Shown here in pieces: positions 33,166 through 47,096 of a stretch of DNA of 64,000 nt. The notes under the pieces are model-generated. The model did not search any database and was not told where the DNA came from. It was given only the letters and a program-made list of their open reading frames with translations. Source of the DNA: Isoetes taiwanensis. Its lineage: Eukaryota; Streptophyta; Lycopodiopsida; Isoetales; Isoetaceae. Made by a program: the position numbers and the translations under genes. The stretch is from NCBI GenBank assembly GCA_021234155.1, contig JAJEKV010000005.1, positions 20,816,089 through 20,880,088 on the forward strand. Direction: 5' to 3'. Position 1 is the first letter of the stretch, and each line of letters opens with the position of its first letter.

Positions 33166-36100
33166 CTTTTGTTTTTTTTATCTTGAGATAGAAATTCTTC
33201 ATAGAAGAATTTGGGAACATAGAATCAATGGATAAATAGAAATCAGCAAACTCTTGTTGGAAAGAAATATTCTGAAGAAGAGAACAATTAAACTTGAAGG
33301 GTATATTTCCATCTCTGGGAGAACTCAACAGATGCTTAGTGTTAAGAAATTGAGGTTGGTGATCTGAGATGAATGTTCCTTCATCACTTGTTACAAAGCA
33401 GTTGTCCCAGAAATCAGAATTTGGATTAGAAACATAGAACCTGTCAAGGGCACAGTAAACTCTGTCATATTTTTTCTGCTTGTTGGACCAAGTATAAATG
33501 GAAGTAGAAGAGGGAATGTGAATAAGGGACGAGCCAGTTATAAGATCAGTCATATTGATTTTATTTCCAAGCTTCATATCCCAAACTGGAGTATTATTAA
33601 AATCCCCAGCAAGAATCCAGTCAATTGAGGAGTTACTTGTGATCCAAGAATTAATTTCAGGCCAAAGTTTCTCCTTTTCCTTTGGACAAGTGGAAGCATA
33701 CACATTTATGACTCCAAAGGTAGAATTCTTTACAGAGAAAGTTATTGCTTGCCATATTTTAGAAGTGCTGTTGCAGAAGGAGATATGATGTAGATTTTTC
33801 CAAATAATGGACATTCCCCCACGAGTTCCATTTGCTTCTATCCAAATTGAAGAAGACTCAGGGTAGATCCAGTCTCCCAAATTAGAAGCCTCAAATTTAG
33901 GGAGCTTCAGCTCCTGGAGTAAGACAATATCTGCATTATATTGTCTTATTTGTGAAATAGCTCTTCTTCTCTTGAGAGGCCCCTTAATTCCTCTCAAATT
34001 CCAGCTAACTATCTTCATTATATGCGGATTAAGATAAATAGTCTGCTAGAAAGAAGAAGATTATTTGGCTCTCCCAGTTTTTTTACCAGCCCTCTTAGTT
34101 CTTTGTTTAAATTTTTTGCTTTTGGTGTTATTGGCTGGGGTGTTAGGATCCTCCATATTTGACAGAGCTTTAGATTAAAGGTTTAGACTTAAGAAAAGTA
34201 TCCCTTAAGAGCTCATCATCTCCCCATCTGTTTTTTCCCAAGTTCTCTTTATCATTATCTTTACTAAAGTCAATCTCATCTTCACTATCAGAGATACCCC
34301 CTGGGATAAACACAAACATTTTGTTTATAGAATTATCAAACAAGCATTTTTTGGAACAATTCTGAAAAGGTACTTGCCTGGAAAGTTGAGCATCCTTATA
34401 TGTATTCTGAGAGTTGTTGATGATCTCTGGACTGAGACTTGATGGAGTTTCTTGAATGGTTTGTGGTTGCTCTCAGGTGTATCCAAAACCACCTCCTTTT
34501 CTAACAATCAGTCCACATTTTCTGTACCTTGATCTTGAGTAGCTTGAACATTTTGAAGTGAATTCATGCAGATTATACCCTCTTGCAGAATAGCCATTTG
34601 TTTCTCAATGTCTGTGGAGATGGATTGACAGCTATGATCCTCAAGAGAAAGACTTTTTTCAAAATCTATGAGGGGACAAGTCAACAGGAGGAATAGCAGA
34701 GGGACAAGCATGAGGTTCAATCATTTTCTCTAGATATCCAAGATTCAACATTTGATTAGTATCATAGTTAGTATTTAAATTTGCAAGTACCTGCAATTGA
34801 TTGGAGCAGAGGACCTTATTTTCCAAGTCAATTTGCTTTGATTTAGCAATCTCCAGTGCAGCTTGGTTATCATTTATGACCAAGTCAGAAACTGTACATA
34901 ATGTTGATGGATTTGAATTTTTTTCCATTGATGCTCTTTTTTCCATCTGGGAAGCAGAGTTATCCTTTTCTTTTATGGCCTGAATGTCCATAGGTAGGGT
35001 TTTGGAGGTATGGCTTTTCCTAATTAATGAATCTCCCCTACTGCCTTTATTGAGATCCAAAGATGTTGACAATCTGGAATTATTCAAATTTTTTGCATTT
35101 TAAATAATTCTGTCAAGAGTGGAGTGCAGATCCTCAGTTGACCTTGCTGCTTGATCCATTGGAGCTTTTCCTTTGGAACAAAATTCACCATATTTTTGCA
35201 TAACCTTTATTCCTGTTACATTTTTATCTGCTCCTGTTAGAAAGCTTTTGTTTGAGGTCGCGGCAGAAATGACAATGCCTTGATTGTGTTTCTGCTTTTC
35301 TTTTTCCAATCTGTTCTTTTGGATTCTCCTTTGAGAACCATTAACCTTTTTCCAAGCAAATTCAGGATTATTCATGATAGTTGTATTGCTTGGTAATACC
35401 ATCATATTTGGCTCCTGCATGCCTTGTAATTTGGTAATTTTATTTGCCATTGTTTCATCTGAATTCTCAACCATGTCTGCCTGACTTAATTCCTTTGAGG
35501 GAATTGTATTCACTGTCACATCTGCTTGTTTCTTGGAATCTGTTTTACATTAAAATGCCTGTTATCACATAATTGGCAATGAGGAGGCAAACCTGACCAT
35601 CTTAGTGATAGAATTGATTTTTGCCCAAAAGCATCAGAGAAAGGAATCACTGTTGGATAGATCTAATTGTATGAAAGCTCTTGGAGGTCTCTCTAGAGAA
35701 TATTCTGTGGAGATATAAGTGCCAATGGAGTTGAATAAAATTCTGAAGCAGTCTTCATTCCAATATATTGGATTCAAATCGTGAAGAGTGGTAGAGGCAA
35801 TACATAAAGATTCAAAAGAGGTGGTATCTAGCTTGGGGTTCCATTTGAGAAAGGAAATTTGGAAATTTTCAAAGACTAGTGGTCCACGGTTTAGAAAGAA
35901 ATTTGCTGTTCTCTTATTTTCACATTCAATCATGATGAAAGGGTAATTTAGCCAATACATGGCTTTGATAAGGACACCTTTTTGAAGGTTTTGACAGAAG
36001 GTCCATAATTTCCCTAGATTGATACCACATTTGTTAACTTTAACAAGAACAGCTATATCCTTTAGAATGGACATTTTTTCATGAACAGAGGGAAGATTTA

Positions 36101-36400
36101 AGGAAATACCATGGTACAAAGTTTGTTTGTTTGTTTCCATCAGCAATTCGGGACTCCATTAAAGCATCATCCAAAGCTTTGTCACAGAAGACATCTCTCA
36201 CTGGCTTCGGAACTCCATAAGGCAGAGGAATTTGAGTGAAAGGGTGCAGAATTGGAAGTCGACTGGGTCCTTTGACAGATTGTCCCAGATTGGTACCTTG
36301 TGAGTTCTGGGATGCATAATCTGATCAGCAGAGAGAAGCTTAGAGAAATCACCAAAAAGCAGACAATTTTTTGGGTTTTCTTGGTATAATCTTAACTGAT
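33134..36400 (-). pseudogene. L1 retrotransposon, 5' half only (ORF1 plus endonuclease)
   Basis: ORF1 pieces run from about 36400 (SADQIMHPRTHKVPIWDNL) through a DUF4283-like part (36146-35634: KAMYWLNYPFIMIECENK, FLKWNPKLDTTSFESLC) and a possible knuckle LPPHCQLCDNRHF near 35560, to Ser/Asn-rich pieces at 35519-35100 and 35087-34659. ORF2 begins MKIVSWNLRGIKG at 34018 and holds the EEP endonuclease (VLLQELKL, AGDFNNTP, SDHQP), then stops at the Helitron junction near 33165. RT and the 3' end are missing. It differs clearly from the L1 at 19-24 kb, so it is a separate lineage. ORF1 has several frameshifts; the endonuclease frame is open. Confidence 0.8.
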
Positions 36401-38280
36401 GAAGCAGAGAAGGTCGCTCAGAGTCTTCTAGCTAAGCAAAACTGTGAAGAAAAGCAAGGAATTTAGGGCTAAAATTGGCTTTATTTTCCAGTAAAATGCT
36501 CAGGAGATATAAACAGAGGCAGGTGAGAAGAAAAGAAAAAGGAGGGAGAAGAATAATGCAAGGAAAAGGGAAAAAATAATGGCAAGGGAGTAGCTAGTTG
36601 GTTCTAAATCAATTCTAACACTAAGAAATCAAAGTAGCCATCTTCATTGTCCCTGATCTGCCGCAGAATACAATTTAACTGTCAATTTTGTATCTGCCCA
36701 ATCACAATTCACTCGAAAGATAGCAGTTGCTTCTGTGTTCTTGTTTCCAATGAATTCTTCCAGCCAAGATTGTATAATTTCAACCTCAAATTCTTCACAG
36801 CTCGGTACGAATGAATATTCTGGATGAAAATTCTCCAGCAAATAATTTCTTTGTAACCAGTGATTGCCAGAGTTGAGCAGCAGATCCACACAAGTAACGA
36901 CAAGTCAATCTGCCTTTGTCTTGAAGAATTACAAAGATTTTAGCATCCATTTGTAGATAATTTGATGGGTATTCATATAGTAACAGGCTCGGATTGCTAG
37001 CCCGTACAGGGCTAGCAGAGATTTGGATTGAATTGAGGTCTAGAGAAGCAGAAATTTCAAAAAACAGGCAAGAAACAGGTGTAAATAGAAAATTTCACTA
37101 AAGGACCAATTTTCCAAGAAAATTGGCGCTCGTGCATTTTTTCTAAGCAGCCAGCCTTCCCACTTCACCCTTTACCATGACAGCTTTTTTCATCTCCACA
37201 CATGGCACAAACCCGTCACACCCTATTATTTGTTCGGCCTCAGTAGCTATTTTATTTTTTCACCAAATCTTTAATCTCCTCTGCCTAGCTGTTTTTCCCC
37301 TCCCTTCACTTCTACAACAATCTAATCTTTGCCACTCCCCATTAATGCCCACTAAGCTTCCCTTGCTGGCTTCTCATGTGCGAACTATTGTATCTGTCTT
37401 TGCATTTCCATCGGCCCCTTTTTCCTGATTGGCGCGCGCTTCTCTTATTATTCTTTATTTTGCCGGGTCCCTTCGTATCTCGGAGGCTTTGCACTTAAAT
37501 TGGCAGGACTTGTCATTTTTTCCATCCCATGTGGAGGTTTTTATTCATCATTCCAAGCGGGATCAACAAGCTCGAGGCCATTCTATTTTCTTGGCTCGGG
37601 TGTAATCATTCGCCTGTCCGGTCTCCTTGTTGCAACGCCTTATTCACTCGGGCCAGTTTCCCCACATTGATTCTCCGACGGACCTCTGTTTCGCGCTTCT
37701 CCCCAGTCAGCTCGATCACTATCATATTCCATAGGTTCTCTTTGGTGACACCAATATCTTTCTGCCGTTGGACTGGATCCAGCATGATACGGTATTCGTT
37801 CAGCTCGACGGGGAGGCACGACAACTACGACGGCCAGGGGAGTCCAGATGACTTGTCGTGATGCCATGGACGTTGGCGCTCATCTTCTTCTCATGCTCGA
37901 TACATTCAACTCGACCTTCACCAACAACTACAGTTATCATGCCACCTAGACCTGTGAGGAAAGTAGAGTTCTCTGCTTTTTGGTCAGTATTTTGGTGTGC
38001 GTATATCGCGATTCCTCATTATGAGAATGTAGATCGATCCACACCATAGGATCGGGATTCTCGGGAGAGGATGAGTGATATATATTCAGTCCTTTCCTAT
38101 CTCTCCTCATTCGGCGTTCGTCTCACAGCAATCTAGTAGCATTGGACAAACCCTCCCGTCCTGCCCTTCTTGTTTCCTCTTCTCGTAAATCGCCACCTCA
38201 GGTCTCATCTATGTTCAAAACCATTTTTTAGTAATGTCTTTTTTTTAAGAAAATTATTGTTCATATATGCTTTGTTATTT
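36401..38280. other. No gene recognised
   Basis: Minus-strand 36889-36644 is open and ends DQGQ just upstream of the L1; it may be L1 leader or chance. Other short frames (37177-37428, 37529-37861) are not recognised. The sequence TTTTGGTGTGCGTATATCGC near 37991 recurs with changes near 39002, showing an old local duplication. Confidence 0.5.
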
Positions 38281-38284
38281 ATAT

Positions 38285-38515
38285 GCGTCTGGCATGCTTG
38301 ACAAGCCCCTCCTTGTTATAGAGGTTTTTTGTCTCGTGGCACGCATGACCAACCCCTCTTCAAGTACATTTCAAGTTATACAATTTTTTCTTTTTCAAGT
38401 ACTTTTCAAAGTTGTACAATTTTTTCGCGTGGTATGCATGACCAGCCCCTCCTTGTTATAAGGGTTTATTGTCGCGTGGCACGCATGACCAGCCTGTCTG
38501 GAGGTTTTTCAAAGT
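38285..38515 (+). repeat. Direct repeat, GCATGACCAGCCCCTCC family
   Basis: Two longer copies begin TGGCATGCTTGACAAGCC (near 38289) and TGGTATGCATGACCAGCC (near 38430), each followed by CCTCCTTGTTATA. Two partial copies with GTGGCACGCATGACCA lie between and after them. Confidence 0.7.
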
Positions 38516-39894
38516 TCTTTCTGTTATATTGCTTTATGTTTTGTAGTTTTTGTTGTCATTAACATTTACAGGACACACACGACTAGCTTTCTGTCGGGAG
38601 TCCACACCGTTCATACGTTGTGCTTAGTAACAAAGCTTATGGGTGCTTGCGTTTCTATTTTCAGGACTAGCACACTCAAGGGACCTACAAATTTCTTCTT
38701 CGTGCAGTACCCGTCTTTTCCTCCTCACGCAAGCGCTCCAGGCAAGCCCTCAAAAACAGTGGCGACTGTTTCTTATTAGCGTTTTTTCCCGAAAACCCGA
38801 AAGAACGAGGTTTTTTATTCTGATAAGAAGTTGTAGCCACTCTTCTCACCTTTGTTGCACGCTATCATGCTATTGTTGTCATTTCTCAGTATGGGCTAGT
38901 CCAATATTGTGCTTATGGTCGGCTATCCCACTCACTTCACAAATTATAAACCCAATGTATACTGCTGTTGTGATGAATAAAAAGCCTATCTATGGCCGGT
39001 GTTTTGGTGTGCATATATCGCATGTCCTCATCACGAGAATTTATTATTTTGGAGCTTACCAAAATGGCTAGATGGATGACAGAGATGGATAATTGTTTTT
39101 GTGTCAGTACTTCGAAAATAGACAAATTCATTACTAGAATGTGTACGGTCTGCTGAGTCTTAAAATGGCTTTGCTGCCATGATTATGGCATTCTTTTGGA
39201 CCGTTCATGCATTAACCAATGCATGGATTCTCATGCCGATGGTGTTTTATTCCTTGTAGATGTAAGTAAAAAAAGAACTCTATCCATTTCTCATTTCCCT
39301 CATTTCTCTTCTTCGTATCACTTTTGTCTGGGTAATGGGCACTTATATTGCCATCTATTGACTATCAGCATGAACTTAATAGATTTAATTTGTGGATTTA
39401 GCTCACGAATTTACTTCATTGAATTAGTTCATGGGACTCAAAAATTTATGTTTGCAAACACAAGACATGAGAGTTGGAGACCTTACAACTGGTGCTACTA
39501 GAAGCATCCTTCCAAAACACTTATAGTTTATCTGTTGCCCTGCCTCATTCATGCAATCCCTTTCGATATGTAGCTACAACATATATAGTCCCCAATTTAT
39601 GGGCATTTGTGATCCTCAAAACCAGGGTAAAACTATCTTCAACCGTTTCAATGTTTTCCCGGGGGGTGCACTCAGTAAAAACCGTTAAAAACATGTGAGT
39701 GTACGGGAGGGGGTTTTTTTGGGCTCAAAATCGTACCCATATATGGGAGGGGGTATTTTTTTTTGCTTGAATTCCGTATATATATAAGAGAAATATGGTA
39801 GGGGTATATAAAATATGAGGTATATTTTCCTAAGAAGTTTCCGTATAAGGGATAATTTCTCTTAACCCTATGCACGCACATGCCATATAGACTT

Positions 39895-39978
39895 TAGGCC
39901 AATCGGTCTCCGTGGACGATAAAAAATCTATTCTATTCTATTCTATTCTATTCTATTCTATTCTATTCTATTCTATTA
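39895..39978 (+). mobile_element. LINE/SINE 3' tail with (TTCTA)n microsatellite
   Basis: GGCCAATCGGTCTCCGTGGACGATAAAA is followed at once by about ten TTCTA units. The same terminal motif followed by a microsatellite occurs at 48173-48231 (TTCC)n and 59944-60000 (TTCTA)n, so this is a short 5'-truncated copy of that family. Confidence 0.75.
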
Positions 39979-39979
39979 G

Positions 39980-41400
39980 ATGCACCCCCGGGGATGTTTC
40001 TCGCCATCCTTTCATCAATATTCCTAGAGTTAATTTGTTTCCAAGTATATTATTGTTATTGAAATTTCAATCATGCACTATTCTTATTCGACCAAAGGGT
40101 GTTCACAATGTAAGAGAACTCGGTCAAGTGTGTTCACAATATATAAGATCAACACACTTGTAGTCTTTTTGAAATAGGCTTTTGTTTTCTCATATTGAAT
40201 AAGCAACTTCCTTGATTAAATAAGCACACATGGTCAAATACTCCAAAGGCAACAACCTCAAGAACCCTAACTTTTAGCATAATATGTGATTGTTCTAATA
40301 ACCAAAGATAGCATTGGGGCAATTCAAAGTGGCTCGGCACCTTGTTACGTACTCTTTAGAACAACTAATCTATGAAATGGGCAAACAACACCAACTTGGA
40401 GTCCATATAATGACATATCCTTTGTATCTAAATTAATGCTTAACCAATGTGTCAACACCAATAATGCTAACTAATATGGAAGTTGGAGAGTGCACTCGGC
40501 CAACAAAATGCAAATTGTATTAAAAAGGAAAAAAGTCCTCCCCAATTCCAAATCACATAGATAATGATAGGTCAGGCTTAAGATATGCATACCCTAGTTG
40601 CTGGGATTCTAGTGGTGCAAATTTGACTAGCAATATCACGGCACGCTGACATAGTAACTGTTGCAGATCCATTGTCCCGGATCCATTGTTCTAAACAATC
40701 GAGATGGGATTCAATATTGTTGCAAGTATGTAGAATCCCAATTCCATAACTGGAGGCGATTCTTGTATATTGTATGGCTAGGCAACATTTTAATATATTT
40801 TCATTGTCAAAACTTGCATTTGACACGACTTCACCGTAATAATTGATGCATCAATATTGTGCATTTCTGCCTCAGTCAACATCAACCGCCCGACCACGGA
40901 ACTAGCACTTCAAACAATGAAGTTAATCGCCAGGAGCCTCCAAGACTCCGCCGCTAGTCCCTCCCCTGAACTATGATGCAATCTGAGCAAAGCCAATCTT
41001 CTAGGAGACAACCAATGATGCCCCATTATTTCCATAACATGTTCTTATAAACCATCAAGGATCTATTCTTGTCCTCTCATCCATTATTAGCTCTGGCTCC
41101 TGTAATACACCAGACTAAGATTAGCATCATCTATTCTTTAAACTCCTCCAATCATAGATAGCCAATAATAGAGTAGCTAATTCTATTTCTATGGTGCACT
41201 ATGATTGGCATGACAATTAGAATAGCTAATTCTAATGCCATGGTTGTATAAAAGTCTGGACTTTCTCTTAGCCCGGAGGTTTGGAATTCATATTTGCCAT
41301 AAGTTTTACATTGAAAGTTCTTGAGACTTGTAAACATGTACCAAAATAATATGCATTTCAAAAACAATCTTTGCAACCATCGTTCTTCCATGAAGGCTTA
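39980..41400. other. No gene recognised
   Basis: No supported coding region, RNA gene or element was seen. Confidence 0.5.
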
Positions 41401-41512
41401 GTTCTCGATGCCACTTTATATGGACCACAATGTTGTAAGCTTAGTTCTTGATGCCACCTCATTTATTGGCCTCTTGATATGGACCAAACATTGTAGGCTT
41501 AGTTCACGTGCA

Positions 41513-41765
41513 TACAAGTAGAAACAAGGGTAGACCGCGACACCCCGAGGCATTACCTCTTAACACTTGTTTCCTCAGCCAGCTTTGGAACGCCACTTCA
41601 TGTACTTGCAATAGTGTACTCAACAATGATGCATTGTTTATACAAGTAGAAATAAGGGTAGACCGCAACACCCCTGGGCATTACCTTAACACTTGTTTCC
41701 TCAGCAAACTTTGGAACGCCACTTCATGTACTTGCAATAATGTGTACTGAACAATGATGCATTGT
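41513..41765. repeat. ~128-bp tandem duplication
   Basis: Units begin TACAAGTAGAAACAAGGGTAG at 41513 and a one-base variant at 41641. Both hold CACTTGTTTCCTCAGC and GGAACGCCACTTCATGTACT. Shorter related repeats of GGCTTAGTTC...GATGCCAC precede them at 41396-41510. Confidence 0.85.
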
Positions 41766-42702
41766 TTGTACATTTACTAAACTCAACAATGATACATTGT
41801 TTGTACATTTACTAATCTTATCGCTTTTTCAAACATACACACAACAATGATATCACTAGTTGTACATATTTATTAATTTTATATTGCTTTTCCAAGGCTC
41901 CCTTGCGAGGTGCAAACAAGTGGATGGACAACAGGACACAGTACACGTTGTTTGCATTGCCTTTTCCTGAATATGTAAATATGGATTGTACATTTTTTCC
42001 TAAATGCATCGAGGTGCAGACAAATCGATGGATTGTACTTTTGTTGCACATTCATTTTTTCTAAATTTATCACATTCTGATTGCATTAAAATTACCTCTT
42101 CCTGGACTAAATAGTCGTATCAACAAAATTGTAAGAGATGCTAGCAATTACAAATTACTTACTACATGAGTACAATTTACTGGTTACCATGTGCCAAGAT
42201 GCAAAGACAATACATTAATTGTCACATGTCCTACCAATAGATATGAGGCAGCACATGGAGAGCTTAATACCAATTAGGAAACAGACCAGATTATAATAAA
42301 ACCTGCAACTCCTAGGAACTTACAATTTTTGTCACAAAAAATTCTCTTCTCATAAAAACAAAAAGCAGGACATATGTCCGTGCAAGCAATTCGGTTATTA
42401 CAATTAAATTGCCATTGCAGCCTTCCTGAAGAATTAGCAGTACAATTTCCCTTGCTCAGAATTGTCCAAGCATGTGCCACCCCAGTACATCTTGGTGAAT
42501 AAACTCACACAGTATCTATTCTTCTTGCTTCATTCTATACATGCCTTAAAGCTTCAATTATCATCTGCCAACTATATACATGGCTCAGATGGTTGAAAAT
42601 ATGCTTAGTTATCAAAACCGGATCTTAGATGGCCTGCCTGCTAAACCATCTATTACTGGACTAGTAATCAGTGGACTCTTACTTCAGAGTCATAAAATAA
42701 GT

Positions 42703-43957
42703 TTACCCAGCAGCTGCAGTTATTTTTGTATTTGTACCAGAAGATCTAGTCTTGAATGTTGCTAACATGCATTTTTCCTTATGCTCATCTGCCAAAATTT
42801 GACGGTGTCTACAGTCTACACTGCAAAATGCCTTGTCGCCTCTGCAAGGCAACAGGAAAAAGTTTTAACAATGTGAAAAGACAGCAGAAATGATACTGAC
42901 ACTACTTAAACATTCTCATAGCCTCAATCTACGTTAAAATTTGTGTAAGTCTCACTTTCTTCCTTTCTAGGAATCTGATTTGTACTGCAAAAATTTCAGT
43001 CAATTCATTGAAACAGAGCAATTTAGGAAACTGCATAGAGTTTCTTTTCTACACTAGCAATTAGATGATTAAATGTTTTAGCTGACTAGTATAATGCTGC
43101 ATCTTATCCTACTAACAGAAGAATGAAACTGTAAGACTGCACATTTCAACCAAAACTGAAGAATTAGCAAAATTAAAGCTTAGCATATCATGGAAATATC
43201 ATAGATTCTTGCTTATATAAATGATATGCAGCAAAAAACACAAGAAACTTCATTTTTCTTATATGAAAAGAAGACAGTGAGAAGATGGTGGCTACTGTAA
43301 GACCCCTTTTGCATCACACAAGTGCACAATACAAATAACTAGCAGATTCATAGATAAAACAGAAGTCAAATGCAAAAAGGGTACATCATACCTGTACATG
43401 TAGATATCGCGGCCCTGCCTAATGGTGCGCTTACAGTAGAAACACGTCTCTAAAAAATGTACTTCAAACAGCAGAGGAGGGATTGCATCGGAAGTGCCTG
43501 AAGTGAGAACTTCCTTTTTCACAATGCTCTCTTCCACAATGTCCTTGCCCTGATGCCGGAACTTGGCAGCACTCTGTTGAGAAGGCTGCTGGACGGCTTT
43601 TCTTATCACAGAGGTGGAGAGGAGGGGCTCGCCAAAATTGGGGCTCTGACACACCTCCTTTAAAACCATCTGAACAGAACATACCTCCGGATTATGCATA
43701 GCAGCCACAATGCCAAGCCCAACTCCTTTGACGGCTCGTCCGGCATGCTCCGACGTCGGCCCATCTCCTCTGCAACCATGGCCGGCAGACTGGTTCCTTG
43801 AATCGGAGCTAAAACCGTGAGTATGGGGCACGGATTTTTGCTTCTGCTTCTCGCGGGGGCGATCCTGCTGAGATGGGTGATCCAAAGGAGCAGACCCCTG
43901 GTTAAGGGTTGCCATGCTCACAGTCCGGCGCATAGAAGAGGAGCGCTTCCCTAGCAT
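42703..43957 (-). CDS. FCS-like zinc finger (FLZ, DUF581) protein, two exons
   Basis: The model joins 43957..43392 to 42841..42703, giving 234 residues. FLZ proteins bind SnRK1 kinase subunits and act as adaptors in energy and stress signalling. The start MLGKRSSSMRRTVSM lies in a good context (GCCACCATG) and fits the usual FLZ N terminus; the frame is open further upstream to 44092. The finger is FLETCFYCKRTIRQGRDIYMYR in exon 1 (positions about 169-189) and GDKAFCSVDCRHRQI in exon 2, with Cys at about 172, 175, 195 and 199 and the D-I-Y-M-Y-R-G-D core. The exon break AG|A within Arg189 splits the finger. A basic tail EHKEKC follows, ending ITAAAG before TAA at 42705. No damage seen. The middle of the protein is low-complexity, as is normal. 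Confidence 0.88.
42842..43391 (-). other. 550-nt intron of the FLZ gene
   Basis: Minus strand: donor TACAG|GTATGATG at 43391, acceptor GCCTTGCAG ending at 42842. Reading through instead replaces the second half of the zinc finger with YDVPFLHLTSV and stops at 43292. Confidence 0.85.
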
Positions 43958-44229
43958 GGTGGCTATGGCGGAGGATCTGCTCTGCTGCCTCCCTCGCCGG
44001 AGGATCCTTGAGAGGGAGAGCAGCGAGAACAAAGGAAAAAAAAGGGAGGAGAAAAAGAAGCAAATGCCGATCTTTTCTGAGATCGACACCACTCAGTGAA
44101 TCAGTGGCCCCTACTATTACATGTGTATGTGTAAAGTAATATTCTAAATATTCTGCTTTAGAATTATTCCTACTCCAACCTCTTCCAATCGTTTCTGCCA
44201 TTGTCGTAATGTTCATTATTTAATTGTGT

Positions 44230-44870
44230 CCTGTTTGTTTGTGGTCTCCTGTGGCCCTTTCATTTGTCTTCTTCTTCATTACAAAGAACCCACCACCACT
44301 CACTAGTACTCCCACCCTTCACTTACGTATCATTCATCCCTCTTGCCTTGCATCATGCACCTCCCTTCTAACCACCATATCTTTCATGCATTCGTGCTCC
44401 TTCATTTCATATCATCTGTGTAAGTTTCTTCAGATCCAACCCTCGTTGTCTGCATTCATTCTCTATAAAATCGTTTAATATTATCTGTAAGTTTCTTTAG
44501 CTCAAATCCTGGTTGCCCCTATTTCCATTCCATGCATTGTTGTTGAAATGCAACACTTTTGTGTAATGGCGAGCAGTTTATGCACGATATAATTAGGGTA
44601 TTCCTAGAGTTGACTCTAGTGCTACTTAGGCTCATTTTTGTTTCCCCTATGCCTTTTGTCACATGGCGCGCATCTGGCATACCTTTAAAATCACATCAAG
44701 AATCCCCATGTTGTTTTCACGGCAAAATTGGGCCAAAGGCATCTTATTACGACTTCTATCTCTAACATATTCAGATTGACCACATTTCATCAGTACCTGC
44801 ATTAAGGACTTTGCATCCATGTTTCTACATACACTTTGCAAATATGGCATATTTAACAAAATTTGGACTT
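44230..44870. other. No gene recognised upstream of the FLZ gene
   Basis: C/T-rich DNA with short frames only. It may include the FLZ promoter but no defined element could be assigned. Confidence 0.4.
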
Positions 44871-45560
44871 ATTCAAATCTAATACATATACTTCAAGGAT
44901 GCCATAATATGATTAACAATATTTCTAACTCTTTGGTTTTAATTATTTGTTCTGTTTATCTTTAGATTAAAAGTATGATCATTACTAAAGTATAAAATTT
45001 CTTTTTAAATTAATTTTTGCTTTGATTTATTTAGAATATATTTTTTCATTTAAAACAAACTCTGTATAATTAAAATGTTATTCTTTCAAAAATAAAGAAA
45101 GTTTAAATTTGAAATTGATTAAATGATTATATTTATGTTTAAAAATATTGAATAATTTATTATTGATGAAGTCGTTAGTAATAAATTATTCAATAGTTAC
45201 TATTAAAATATTAACTTTATAATTTAATTGATTTCGACCTAAAACCTTTCTTAAAGGTATTTTTAAAAGTATAAAAGTTTGTAAATTGAGAAATTCTTAT
45301 AATAGTTTTAAATCAATCGCTTATCGAACCATCATAATTTATTTACAATTTGTTAGGATTGCCAAATTTTAAATTTGTTAAATCGCTGAAAAAAATAAAA
45401 TTTTATATTCTTGAAATGTCTAATTCTAAATAGATTCAAGTGAAAATTAGTTTGAAAATCAATTTTATGCTTTGATAACCATTAAGGTCTTAACTTAAAG
45501 ATAAACTTATATAATTAAAACTTATAAAAATTATAGCAAACAAGAAGAACTAAATAACAT
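44871..45560. other. Very AT-rich non-coding block
   Basis: Visibly the most AT-rich stretch of the window, with long TTTAAA, AATTTA and TAATAAAT runs and no open frame of note. Composition changes sharply at both edges. Confidence 0.7.
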
Positions 45561-47096
45561 ATATATATCATTATAATGGAGTCCTTGAAATGTTATCTAT
45601 TAAATATGAATAAGTCTGAGTTTAGTTGAATATGCCATAAATCCAAATTTATATACTACATTTGTAAAACTTTACACGTGAAGCTACATGTATGCCAATC
45701 TATTGGCTCAATACATTCCTAATAATGATGTATTAAATGACGAAAAGGTGCACAATCATATAATAATACGTCCTACAAATTTACATAACACAACCTACTA
45801 TAAACACGCAACCTAAATGCAAGAAAAACAAACTCATTACTTGGAAAGAAATAAATATAGCACTACTGCTTGAAATAAGGGAGCTTTGTTATATTAGCTC
45901 TTTATCTATGCCAGGTGCTTTAAAATAACAACTCCCAAGCTAACACGCCATGTTTATGTCAGTAAGGGTTCATACCTGTGTACAAGCAAAGACATAGCTA
46001 TAGGCTTTTCACATGTCTTTCAAAGATTCTCGAAAGTTTGCAAACATATAGTTTTTACTTCATGTCACTAGCATATGCATAGGACCCAAGTACCCAAGGT
46101 TGTTTTATTTTTACATAGAACAATCAATCTTAATTCCTTGTTGCCATGATGCCACTTTCCATGTGTGGCTCTTCACAACTTATTCTCCTGGACATAAAAA
46201 TAGGTTAGGTGCAATTCAGCACCATCTGCTTATCATGTCGTGCCAGGCATCATCTTTATTTTCCTAGAATGTTAGCAAAAGCAAAATATACAGGCATTGA
46301 ACTTTTTATCAACAATTTCGTGATTCTACCCTATTTTTTGTAAATTTTATCTGACCTTCTATGATTCTACCAACATTATGGGCATTGAATTGCACCTTAA
46401 TCCATTTTCACGATACAAGGATGCAATTTACATGCTAGGATGGCATGTGTCATTCCTGCGTACAAAACATCATCATGTCCAAAATCTTCAATAAGCAAAA
46501 CTTTTCAAAGTTTTGCCTAAGGAGCTAAGGTCAAAAACCTGGTAACAAGAAGTATCAAAGAGTATCTAAGAGTATCTGCCATATTTATACATGAGAGTTC
46601 TGCAGTTTGTGGTCAAAAATAGTATGTCTATATCAGGTATAATCCTATTTATATTGTTAATTCCTTCTTGTATGATCATAAGCATAGACTTCTGATAATA
46701 TGCAGCCGACATTGACATCAAGATAGAATTTTCACATCCATTTATATTTATATATGCATGTGCCCTGTGAAAGATGCATTTGCATCAGAATTTTGTTCAG
46801 TCAAGATGTTAGACTGCCAAAAATATACTTTGTACTTCCAAAATACGTCTTTTTGGAAAAAAACATTCAGAAGTTTTCACATTGATATACAGAGCCTATC
46901 CTTGGCTTAGCACTAGCTCAACTTCATCTTTGTTTACACATCTGAGCATAATGTCCTCATGATTTTTTTTGCATAGAATTTCTTTGCATCTTTCTCCTTG
47001 AATCTTCTTATTTGACTAGTGCTCTATAATAAAATCCTGCCAATAATTATCCAATGTGCCCGACAGTATAAGGTTTGTAGCAACAGTTAAATCATC
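45561..47096. other. No gene recognised
   Basis: AT-rich DNA without supported features; it could include the rest of the decayed gypsy element that lies to its right. Confidence 0.4.
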
